A DNA stretch of 64,000 nt from Yarrowia lipolytica (Eukaryota > Ascomycota > Dipodascomycetes > Dipodascales). Both the position numbers and the translations under genes were made by a program. Below are positions 57,113 through 64,000 of the stretch, piece by piece. Each line of letters starts with the position of its first letter. The stretch's first letter is position 1. The notes beneath the pieces are model-generated. The model saw nothing but the letters and a program-made list of their open reading frames with translations, searched no databases and was not told the origin of the DNA. The stretch spans positions 1,734,501-1,798,500 of the forward strand of contig NC_090772.1 in NCBI RefSeq assembly GCF_001761485.1, read 5' to 3'.

Positions 57113-58714
57113 TTACCCTTCATTCTGCTCATTAGCAACCTCATCGTCGTCCTCCTCGAGCTTCTTGATCTCCTTACCCTCCTCTTTTGCCTTCTTGTTC
57201 ATGTAGTCCGTGGTGCACTCCTTGGTGATACCCTGCTTAAGCAGAAAGTCGAATGAGGCATCCCCAGTAAAGACATCGACGAAAGAAAAGAAGGCGTGGA
57301 ACACATGTTGGCCCTTCTCCTCGGCGTAGATCTTGTCGTAGATGAACTTGTGCTTGAAGGCCTCGATCTGGTCGTTCCAGTTGTCGAAAAGAACACCTTC
57401 TCGGCCAAACTCGCCCTGCAGCTTTTTGTTGTACGAGTCGTAGACGGGCCGCTCCAGCAGCAGACCCAGGGCGGGGGCCTTGGGGATGTTGATTCGGGCC
57501 TTTTCAAACGTCTGAGGAATGAGCTTCTGGGGGTCGGCGTTGCATCGTACACTGAGAGCAACCATGGAGATCATCTTTCGGATCTGGTGCAGCATGAAGG
57601 ACTGGCCGTGGATCTTGATACTGACCCACTCGGTTCCGTCGATCAGAAAGGGATCACTACAGGTCAGAGACTTCATGGTTCGCATGGCCGAGGGGTCCTT
57701 GAACGCCTTGCCCAGAGTGAAGTTGTGGAAGTTGTGGGTGCCCTCGTAGATTTTGAGAATCTCTCTGATCTTAGCGAGTCGTTCGCCAGAGATTCGGAAC
57801 TCCTCCCGGTGTCTTCGCTCGACAGCCTTGATTTTCTCAAGAGTGGCAGCGTCAGTCTTGGAGTCAGTCTTGACCTCAGACTCGGCCACCTCCTTGGCTT
57901 CACCCTCCTTGGTTTCCTCCCCCTTGATCTCATCAATACAGGCTCGCTTCATCCACTCGTCGTAAGAGACGCCCTGGGACTCGAGATCGGCAGCGACAGA
58001 CTCCCAGTACTTCTTGCCCTCCTCGTCGGGGCTGGTTCCATCCTTGAGGAGCTTCTCGGACATGACAGTGCCAGGTCGAGGGTTCAGGAACGAGTAGGTA
58101 GGCATCAGGTACTCGTAGACTCGAGAAGAACACAACTTTCGGCACTCAAAAGCCTTGTTGGTTCGAGAAACGCCCCAGACACGCAGCTGCTCGGGCAGAT
58201 GGCTGTTGATCTTCTCCACAATGTTCTCGTCCTCAATGATCATCTTCAGAGAGATGACGTTACCGGCGGCATGCACACCCTTATCGGTTCGAGCAGCTCG
58301 CATGAAAGCCGACTTTTTGGGGTCGTCGGCGTTGTTCTGAGAGATGGCCCCGGCCTTGACAAAGGCCTGAAAGATATCACCCTCAATGGTCTTTTGGGGA
58401 GGATTCAGTTGCATGCCATGGTAACCAGTTCCACAATATCCAATCATACAGGCAACCTTTCGCTTGGGCTGTCGCACCTCGTCGGCCACCAGAGGACCGT
58501 CCGTCTTTCGACGTGTATCTCGGCCCTCGCCCTGCTTCTCCTGCTCTCGTTGTCGGTCGCCTCGTCGGTCCATCTTCTGCTTCTTGGCCTGGTGATCGCC
58601 TCGAGGTCGGTTCCAGTTGCCTCCCTTGCCTCGCTTCTGGCCGAGATCGTGCTGCTCAGCCGAGTCGCCGGACGCACTGTTGCCGACGACGGGGGTGGTG
58701 GTAGGTTCGCTCAT
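57113..58714 (-). CDS. PUS1: tRNA pseudouridine synthase Pus1
   Basis: A 533-residue nuclear enzyme of the TruA family that converts uridine to pseudouridine at several tRNA positions and in some other RNAs. After a basic, Gln/Arg-rich N-terminus (about 1-75) come the TruA motifs: KVACMIGYCGTGYHGMQLNP, then AARTDKGVHAAGNVISLK with catalytic Asp144, and CRKLCSSRVYEYLMPTY. An insert of about 90 residues (240-330) is rich in Glu/Lys. The C-terminal half has YEGTHNFHNFTLGKAF and MLHQIRKMISMV, both typical. Length fits yeast Pus1 (544). The start at 58714 is chosen because the 23 upstream codons lie in the promoter. The acidic tail EEDDDEVANEQNEG is disordered. Confidence 0.93.
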   Translation of the reverse strand: MSEPTTTPVVGNSASGDSAEQHDLGQKRGKGGNWNRPRGDHQAKKQKMDRRGDRQREQEKQGEGRDTRRKTDGPLVADEVRQPKRKVACMIGYCGTGYHGMQLNPPQKTIEGDIFQAFVKAGAISQNNADDPKKSAFMRAARTDKGVHAAGNVISLKMIIEDENIVEKINSHLPEQLRVWGVSRTNKAFECRKLCSSRVYEYLMPTYSFLNPRPGTVMSEKLLKDGTSPDEEGKKYWESVAADLESQGVSYDEWMKRACIDEIKGEETKEGEAKEVAESEVKTDSKTDAATLEKIKAVERRHREEFRISGERLAKIREILKIYEGTHNFHNFTLGKAFKDPSAMRTMKSLTCSDPFLIDGTEWVSIKIHGQSFMLHQIRKMISMVALSVRCNADPQKLIPQTFEKARINIPKAPALGLLLERPVYDSYNKKLQGEFGREGVLFDNWNDQIEAFKHKFIYDKIYAEEKGQHVFHAFFSFVDVFTGDASFDFLLKQGITKECTTDYMNKKAKEEGKEIKKLEEDDDEVANEQNEG

Positions 58715-59640
58715 GGTGACGGGGAAAAATCGGCCTTTCAACGGAATCAGACGTTTGATCACTTGCAAAAAATTACCTTTCATGCAGTAGAATATTTTTC
58801 GCTGAGAAATGCGAACTACAAGTACAACAAGCTGTTCTGGATAACCATAAATCCGACAGCAAAGCCAGCATTACAGAAGCAAGAGCTTCGGGGCGAGCCC
58901 GTTTCTGGCTCCTCTGGATTTATTTGTAGTTTTTAATTCGATTTAATTCGGTTTTAAATCATATTTATGAAAAAAAAAATACAGGGCTGTACTCGTCATA
59001 CTCGTACCTGTAGTAGCAGAATAACAGTTCCAAGATAACAGACACACTCCCGGTTCTCTCTTTGATGGCATTAAATGTATGTATATATAGAATTCATTAC
59101 TTATTTCATGGATGAATTTCGAATATTTCTAAAACACCCCGAAAATCGACAGAAAAATATAAAAAATTTCCTTTTTTTCTCCCTTTTTTTTTTGAAAACT
59201 CTAATAAAAAAATTTAAACAAACTTCATCGTCATTGGACATGCAGGTAAATTTCAACTTGACAACAGTGGTATTGTAGCTACAAGTAGATAAATATGCCC
59301 TGGATAGCCTTTGGGCGTCAGTCCAATGATGGTTGGTCTGACGGATCTTCAACCAGTCATTTAAAACATGTTACATTACAATTTTGGTGCTCGTAAGCCA
59401 AGGTGTTGAGACAGGGTCAGACACAGGCTGAGATACTCCGTAGCCATGATCATAAGGCCGACTCCCTAGGGTTCAGTTTCGGTAGATATCAGTCATCAAT
59501 TGAGATACCAGCCAACAATTGAGATACCAGCCAACAATTGAGATACCAGCCAACAGGAGATATCCGAGTTCAGGCCAGTCGCATAGCCAGTACAACGACC
59601 ACAGGCAGCGGCATTCCAACAGGATCCAGCTTGAATCCGC
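58715..59640. other. Intergenic, 926 bp
   Basis: PUS1 promoter and dihydrofolate reductase 3' end. The AT-rich middle (58920-59280) has A and T runs. A 19-bp repeat lies at 59497. No gene seen. Confidence 0.6.
59497..59554. repeat. 19-bp tandem repeat (CAATTGAGATACCAGCCAA)
   Basis: Three nearly perfect copies about 90 bp after the dihydrofolate reductase stop, probably in its 3' flank. Confidence 0.92.
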
Positions 59641-60210
59641 TTATTTCTCCCACAAGGTGTAAACGAAAGAAAAGCCCTTCTCTTCCACAGGAGTATCTCG
59701 TCCAGGAAGCTCCACCTTGTCTCCCACAAAGTCTTGGAGACGTTCATAAGGCTGCTTCTTCCACAGACCCTGGTCAAAGCCCTCGAAGAAGGTGTCACAT
59801 TCCACGTGGCCGTCGGGACAGGTAATTTCTGTCAAAAGCACGGCCTTTGTATGTTCGTGGACCAGCGCGGTCTTGTAAACCTGAGATCCGCCGATGACGT
59901 AAACGGTAGAATCCTCGGGGCACTTTGTAAGCGCTTCGTCGAACGACCGGGCGACTACAACCTCCTCGGGAGCGTCAGTCATGGGTCTAGAAGTGAGAAC
60001 AATGTTGGTTCGATCAGGAAGAGGTCTGAACTTGGGGGGAATGGAGTCCCAGGTGGTTCGTCCCATGATGACGACGGCGTTCTTCTGGGCTGTAGTCACC
60101 TGTTTGAAGAACTTCATTTCTTTGGCTAGTCTCCATGGAAGTCCTCCATTGAGTCCGATGCCATATCGGGGCACTGTGGCTGCCAGAATGAGCGTAGTTG
60201 AAGGAGGCAT
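59641..60210 (-). CDS. DFR1: Dihydrofolate reductase
   Basis: A 189-residue enzyme that reduces dihydrofolate to tetrahydrofolate with NADPH and so feeds thymidylate and purine synthesis. Clear motifs: ILAATVPRYGIGLNGGLPW (substrate loop), LAKEMKFF with the carboxylate that binds the pterin, VIMGRTTWDSIP (cofactor and substrate), TNIVLTSRP, VYVIGGSQVY and the C-terminal strand FSFVYTLWEK. Length fits fungal enzymes. The ATG at 60210 gives a normal N-terminus. Two perfect ACGCGT boxes lie 56 and 76 bp upstream, the binding site of the G1/S factor MBF, which fits a DNA-precursor gene. RPB4 diverges from the same 224-bp promoter region. Confidence 0.96.
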   Translation of the reverse strand: MPPSTTLILAATVPRYGIGLNGGLPWRLAKEMKFFKQVTTAQKNAVVIMGRTTWDSIPPKFRPLPDRTNIVLTSRPMTDAPEEVVVARSFDEALTKCPEDSTVYVIGGSQVYKTALVHEHTKAVLLTEITCPDGHVECDTFFEGFDQGLWKKQPYERLQDFVGDKVELPGRDTPVEEKGFSFVYTLWEK

Positions 60211-60265
60211 TTTTGTCAGTGTTTGGTGCTGTTTCTTGTGCCCTGCCAGTGTACCAGTTGATCTG

Positions 60266-60291
60266 ACGCGTATAATTTAGACTTAACGCGT
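60266..60291. promoter_or_regulatory. Paired ACGCGT (MCB) boxes, DFR1 promoter
   Basis: ACGCGT at 60266-60271 and 60286-60291, spaced 20 bp, about two helical turns. MCB boxes bind Mbp1-type factors, and the window encodes Mbp1. They sit in the divergent region with RPB4 but closer to DFR1. Confidence 0.65.
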
Positions 60292-60309
60292 GACCCAAAT
60301 GGCGTAAAT

Positions 60310-60385
60310 TAGCCTACCCAGCGGGGATTCGAACCGAGTGGATTTTAATCTTCAGTCCAATATGCACTGGTGGAAACACCACTGT
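60310..60385 (-). pseudogene. tRNA-like remnant
   Basis: The minus strand holds a perfect B-box (GGTTCGAATCC) preceded by TTGGACTGAAGATTAAAATCCA, which looks like the anticodon arm of an intron-bearing tRNA-Phe (GAA). No matching D-arm, A-box or acceptor stem could be found, and the T-stem pairs poorly. It is probably a fragment of a tRNA gene in the DFR1-RPB4 promoter region. Confidence 0.35.
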
Positions 60386-60434
60386 CTGTGATCATCAACC
60401 CACAAAACCACACAAGACACACACACACACAACA

Positions 60435-60971
60435 ATGAACGTGTCTACAAGTACTGTTCAGCAGCAGCGACGAAAGCCCACGACCGTCAACGCGGTGCAG
60501 GACGAGGATGCAGCCCAGCTGAAACTCGGACCCGAGTTCGACGTGACCCAATACACCCACGACGGGTTTGAGACCGCCCTCACAGCTCTGTCGACCTCAG
60601 AGGCCCGATCTCTCATTAACCATACGCTCAAGAAGCGAAAGAATGACGCATTGGGTATTGAGAACACGGAAGACGATACCCTGGACGACGAGGAGGAGAT
60701 CAACGCCAATGACGTGCTGCGAAAGACCCGGGAGTACATGAACATCTTCTCGCGGTTCCGAGAACAGCAAAAGGTGGCTGCGGTGGCCCAGATTCTGCGT
60801 CACCAAGACAACGCCGATCTGCATCCGTTTGAAATCGCCCAGCTCGGAACTCTGTCGTGTGATGGAGCCGAGGAGGCCAAAACTCTGATTCCCTCTCTGG
60901 CTGCCAAGCGAACCGACGCCCAGCTCCAGGAGCTGCTGGATCTGGTCAGAGAACATGACCGAGAAAACTAA
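60435..60971 (+). CDS. RPB4: RNA polymerase II subunit Rpb4
   Basis: A 178-residue subunit that pairs with Rpb7 to form the detachable stalk of RNA polymerase II, acting in initiation and in mRNA export and decay. Signs: EDAAQLKLGPEF near residue 24, the helix LSTSEARSLINHTLKKRK, an acidic insert (ENTEDDTLDDEEEINAND), then RKTREYMNIFSRF, LHPFEIAQLGTL and the ending EAKTLIPSL...LQELLDLVREH, which form the HRDC-like helical domain. Length lies between the long yeast and short animal forms because the insert is small. A CA-rich leader ends in AACAATGAAC. Divergent from DFR1. Confidence 0.95.
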   Translation: MNVSTSTVQQQRRKPTTVNAVQDEDAAQLKLGPEFDVTQYTHDGFETALTALSTSEARSLINHTLKKRKNDALGIENTEDDTLDDEEEINANDVLRKTREYMNIFSRFREQQKVAAVAQILRHQDNADLHPFEIAQLGTLSCDGAEEAKTLIPSLAAKRTDAQLQELLDLVREHDREN

Positions 60972-61325
60972 ACGGTGCTGTATTATAAATGGTGCTACAA
61001 GGTGGGTAATATATATTGTATAACAGCGGGTATGTGGACCACAGGCTAATGTGGTACGAGTAGCTGATGTACTCAAAGAGATATGACACAACATGACTAC
61101 GGAATTACCGAGTTCACACTGCCGTTTAAACGGTACTGTACTTACTGTCGATACATACACTTGTACCCACGAGAACACATGCCCAAACACACACAGTCCC
61201 TCCATTCATGAACATATCAGGTATTTTTCATTGTCGTCAGGATGCTCTCGGTTGGCTCCATCGCGGTATATATATTCTGAATCTTAGTAAGCAAAAAAAA
61301 TGGCCAAAAAAGGCAAAAAAAGATC

Positions 61326-61408
61326 AGCCCGACGTGGGGCTTGAACCCACAGCCTTGAGATGACCTTAGAGTAAGAGTCTCACGCTCTACCGATTGAGCT
61401 AGCCAGGC
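61326..61408 (-). tRNA. tRNA-Lys (anticodon CTT), with intron
   Basis: An 83-nt gene. The acceptor stem GCCTGGC pairs with GTCGGGC. The D-arm is GCTCAATCGGTAGAGC. The anticodon stem is TGAGA/TCTCA around the loop CTCTTA with anticodon CTT (61375-61373). A ~10-nt intron follows position 37. The T-arm is GTGGGTTCAAGCCCCAC, and the discriminator is T; CCA is not encoded, as expected. A- and B-boxes fit. It decodes AAG, the preferred Lys codon of the neighbouring genes. Confidence 0.92.
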
Positions 61409-61939
61409 GATTTTTCTTTTAAAAAAGTCGTGTTTATCCATATCCAGGATTTACTTAGTCAGCAAAAATTATAATAATAAAAATAAACGATTTACAAGTG
61501 TATGATTTATTGAATGCCAATAACCTGGCCTACTAGGTATATAGCCGTAATGAATCATTAGAATAAAATATATAAAAAAACCTCAAGAAACAGTAGCTGA
61601 AATGTATTTCCCTAGAATAAAACGAGAAAAAAAAGGGGGAATAAAACACCAAAAAATCGAAAAAATTGCTACCTGTCGCAGGTCTGGGTCAAAAGATCAT
61701 AAATTCAAATTGAATGTCCTTGGAGATATGTTTTGGTTCATTTCAACTCGATTCTGAAATATTCTGAATATTTTTGAGACTAAGCTGTCAAGTATGGAAT
61801 AAAGATAAAAGGTATAATCACCATAAAAGCAAATAAAATCAATGAGAGCACATAAGTGATGTTTTGTTCCGGATAAATCCTATGCAAGTCTTCTTAATTT
61901 GTCTGATCACTTCTTTTGGGCTTTATTCAAGATCTTCCC

Positions 61940-61953
61940 TACAAGTACTTGTA
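61940..61953. promoter_or_regulatory. Palindrome TACAAGTACTTGTA
   Basis: A perfect 14-bp inverted repeat just after the Kar3 stop. Its counterpart TACTTGTACAAGTA lies at 45886-45899. Role unknown. Confidence 0.4.
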
Positions 61954-62010
61954 CTAATACACGTACAACTTCATCATTAAATCTAGTGTTATTAAATAGG
62001 TTAGAATTAC

Positions 62011-64000
62011 TTAGTTTCGCTTGGCTCGGCCAATATGGGTGTTGTTGACCTTGGTGGCGAAGCGCAGAGAATTGATGGTCTCGGAAGCATGAGCCTGCAT
62101 GGGAGAAACGTTGACCAACATGAGGGTTTTGGAGTTGCCGCCAAGCGAGTACTGCAAGAGATACGTGAGCTTGGAGTTTCTGTAGGGGATATGAGAGCCC
62201 TCCTTGGCAGTTCCTAGAGCATGTATCACGTCACCGAGACACGCCAGAGACTTGTTGATGTTCTGTGTTTCTCGTAGTCGGTCCCCAGTAGCGCCACTGT
62301 GGTTGAGACGCTCACTGCCTGCCAGGTCGATGAGATTGAGACGTCCGTCGCAGGACTCCCCAGTCACGTGGTTCTGGCCCTTGAGACTCACGATAAAGAC
62401 GGAATGCGATCGCGAGGACCGCTCGTTGGCCTTGGTCGCAGCCACCATTCGGTTCTTATCTGACTTTCGCAACAGTCGGTTCACAAACTCGATATCTGAC
62501 AGCAAGACAGGCTCTATACCCAGAATGGAGGTGGTTTCACTCTTCATGTCGTGCCGGATCTCCAGCTTCTTCGAGTCCATATCAGACGCCGAGCCAAGCA
62601 GGTCGTTGAGGTTCTCGTTGTAGATCTCAATGAACTGGCCGGAGATCACATAGTCCCATCCCTTGTCTCGCAGCTGCTGCGTCTGCTGGAAAATTAGTTG
62701 TAGCGTCTCCGGAATCACTCCTCCTTCTCCAGACATTGTGTGTGTCTTTCCAGAGCCCGTCTGGCCGTATGCAAAGATGCACACGTTGAAGCCATCAAGA
62801 GCAGACTGGACAAGCTGCGAAACTTCGACAAAAACGTCCGAGTTGGAAGCCGTTGGCTTGAACACACGGTCAAACTTGAACGACTGTGTCTTGGAGCCTA
62901 TCTGGCCCGTGATCGAGTCAACCTGAGGCGTCGAGATAGTCATGTTTTCGTCGTCCAAGAACTCCATCTGCACAGCAGCGGATTTGTCACCTCTAGACTC
63001 TGATTCAAGCATGGGCCGTACCCGCGAAAAGACCCGAATGTTGCCCCGCAACTCTTGGATCTCGTTATGCAATTTCCGTCTTTTGGTTTCCTCCACGAGC
63101 AGCTTCTTACATGCCTCGTCTCGTTCTTGGTTGGCCTGGACAACGGCAGCCTTCATCTGCTCCATGGTTCCGTACTGACTCTCATTCTGATGCTGGAGCT
63201 TGTCGATTTGAGACTGCAACACGGATGTGAGAGAAGAGGCTTGGTTGGACGAGATCGACAACTCGTGAATTTGGCCCTTGAGCGTCGCGTTTTCTTGCTC
63301 GTATACAGCACACTTTTGCGCCTTGCTCTTTAGCTGTTCGGACACGCCCTCCAACTCGCGCTCAAACGACTCGTACCGCTCCTCCATGTGGCTTCGGGAC
63401 TCGTCATGGCGGCGATTGAGCTCTTCAATGGCCCGTTTATGCTGCTCCTCAAACTTGCCACGTAGTTGCGTTTCGTCGCGGCGAATGTTTTGGATCTGAG
63501 TGTCCATCTCGCGTTTCAACTCGTCTACTTTCTGTTGAGACTGTGCCTGGAGTGTCGACAACAGCTCAGTTTTTTCATCCATCTGTACACGGATCTGCTC
63601 TAGCAGGCGTTCCAGTTCCTCAACGCGTCGCTCCTTCTCCTCCAGCTTGTCCACAAGCTCCTTGACGTGGCTCTCCTTGTCCTCCTTCTCTCGATCCATA
63701 TCCTTGACTGACGACTCCCACAAGGACATGAGATTGTCTGCGTTTTCACTCAGCTCCTTGATACGCGCCGAGCCCTCGTTGATCTCGTGTTGCTGGTGCT
63801 CATTCTCACGCCTCAAGCTGTCCACCTTCCTCCTCAGGGCCTCGTTTTCGTCCTCCAGCTTTTGCTTCTCAAAACACATTCGGTTCAAATCGTTCAACAC
63901 CTGCATGTGCTTGTTGGCATTGTCCTGAAACTCTTGTCGCTTCTGCTCCAGCTCCTTGTCCTTCTCACCTAGCCGAACCCACATCTCCTTGACCATGGTG
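62011..64000 (-). CDS. KAR3: Kinesin-14 motor Kar3 (partial, 5' end outside window)
   Basis: At least 661 residues of a C-terminal kinesin, the minus-end-directed type that acts in spindle assembly and nuclear fusion. Residues 1-315 (counted from the Met codon at 63996) are a continuous coiled coil. The neck ELRGNIRVFSRVRP leads into the motor, with P-loop GQTGSGKT at about 411-418, switch I NERSSRSHSVF, switch II LIDLAGSE and the ending INSLRFATKVNNTHIG. The frame is open to the window edge and the Met at 63996 may be internal; yeast Kar3 has a longer N-terminus. It probably pairs with a Cik1/Vik1-like partner or itself. The gene is convergent with RPB4, and the tRNA lies between them. Confidence 0.93.
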   Translation of the reverse strand, partial: TMVKEMWVRLGEKDKELEQKRQEFQDNANKHMQVLNDLNRMCFEKQKLEDENEALRRKVDSLRRENEHQQHEINEGSARIKELSENADNLMSLWESSVKDMDREKEDKESHVKELVDKLEEKERRVEELERLLEQIRVQMDEKTELLSTLQAQSQQKVDELKREMDTQIQNIRRDETQLRGKFEEQHKRAIEELNRRHDESRSHMEERYESFERELEGVSEQLKSKAQKCAVYEQENATLKGQIHELSISSNQASSLTSVLQSQIDKLQHQNESQYGTMEQMKAAVVQANQERDEACKKLLVEETKRRKLHNEIQELRGNIRVFSRVRPMLESESRGDKSAAVQMEFLDDENMTISTPQVDSITGQIGSKTQSFKFDRVFKPTASNSDVFVEVSQLVQSALDGFNVCIFAYGQTGSGKTHTMSGEGGVIPETLQLIFQQTQQLRDKGWDYVISGQFIEIYNENLNDLLGSASDMDSKKLEIRHDMKSETTSILGIEPVLLSDIEFVNRLLRKSDKNRMVAATKANERSSRSHSVFIVSLKGQNHVTGESCDGRLNLIDLAGSERLNHSGATGDRLRETQNINKSLACLGDVIHALGTAKEGSHIPYRNSKLTYLLQYSLGGNSKTLMLVNVSPMQAHASETINSLRFATKVNNTHIGRAKRN

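Larger units (their letters stand above)
60972..62010. other. Intergenic with tRNA gene
   Basis: RPB4 3' flank, the tRNA-Lys gene, then an AT-rich stretch to the Kar3 stop. A perfect TACAAGTACTTGTA palindrome lies at 61940. No protein gene seen. Confidence 0.65.

Noticed and set aside
57296-58936. 546-codon frame antisense to PUS1
   Set aside because: It mirrors the PUS1 coding strand. Strong codon bias in the real gene avoids the codons that would give antisense stops, so long mirror frames are expected. No domain is present.
1-64000. CRISPR arrays, rRNA genes, 5S-tRNA fusions, telomere repeats
   Set aside because: I looked for regularly spaced repeats, 5S signatures beside the tRNA and terminal repeats. 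None found; the tandem repeats have no unique spacers.

Overview
The window looks like nuclear DNA of the yeast Yarrowia lipolytica or a close relative. Arg is mostly CGA, genes are sparse and mostly intronless, and both introns that could be solved start with GTGAGT and end with a branch point almost touching the 3' splice site (CTAACCCAG), a known habit of Yarrowia. I recognise 16 protein genes and one intron-containing tRNA-Lys. The rest is long intergenic DNA with minisatellites, poly(T) runs and eroded mobile-element pieces.

Layout. 1-5072: no gene seen. 5073-6695 (-): RSC subunit Rsc7/Npl6. 6696-11576: a large gene-free tract ending in the TATA promoter of an Nrg1-type C2H2 regulator (11577-12203, +). 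12204-22196: a 10-kb gene desert with one LINE endonuclease fragment near its right end. 22197-26419: a TigA-like protein disulfide isomerase (+), a small one-pass membrane protein (+) and the SUN-like ER protein Slp1 (-). 26420-32276: a second desert with weathered coding traces, probably a dead retroelement. 32277-35523 (-): AP-2 mu with a 757-nt intron, then the SIN-pathway protein Cdc14. 36282-37457 (-): a Gag-like fossil. 37826-45439 (all -): SRPBCC protein, asteroid/XPG-like protein, aldo/keto reductase, Vta1. 47525-49720 (+): the G1/S factor Mbp1. 50330-55384 (+): UDP-glucose:glycoprotein glucosyltransferase, first exon split off, ending in HDEL. 55947-57017 (+): an unrecognised leucine-rich protein. 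57113-60210 (-): Pus1, then dihydrofolate reductase. 60435-60971 (+): Rpb4. 61326-61408 (-): tRNA-Lys(CTT). 62011-window edge (-): kinesin-14 Kar3, cut by the window end.

How genes may work together. Three encoded proteins act in ER folding and quality control (PDI, Slp1, UGGT); two carry C-terminal ER retrieval signals. AP-2 mu and Vta1 both belong to endocytic and endosomal traffic. Mbp1 binds ACGCGT elsewhere in fungi, and two perfect ACGCGT boxes 20 bp apart lie just upstream of the dihydrofolate reductase gene, with one more upstream of MBP1 itself. I found no CRISPR, operon-like cassette or clearly new multi-gene system. The most unusual items are the CxC-spaced finger of the Nrg1-like regulator within 15 kb of nearly gene-free DNA, the asteroid-like protein with an eroded nuclease core, and the fossils.
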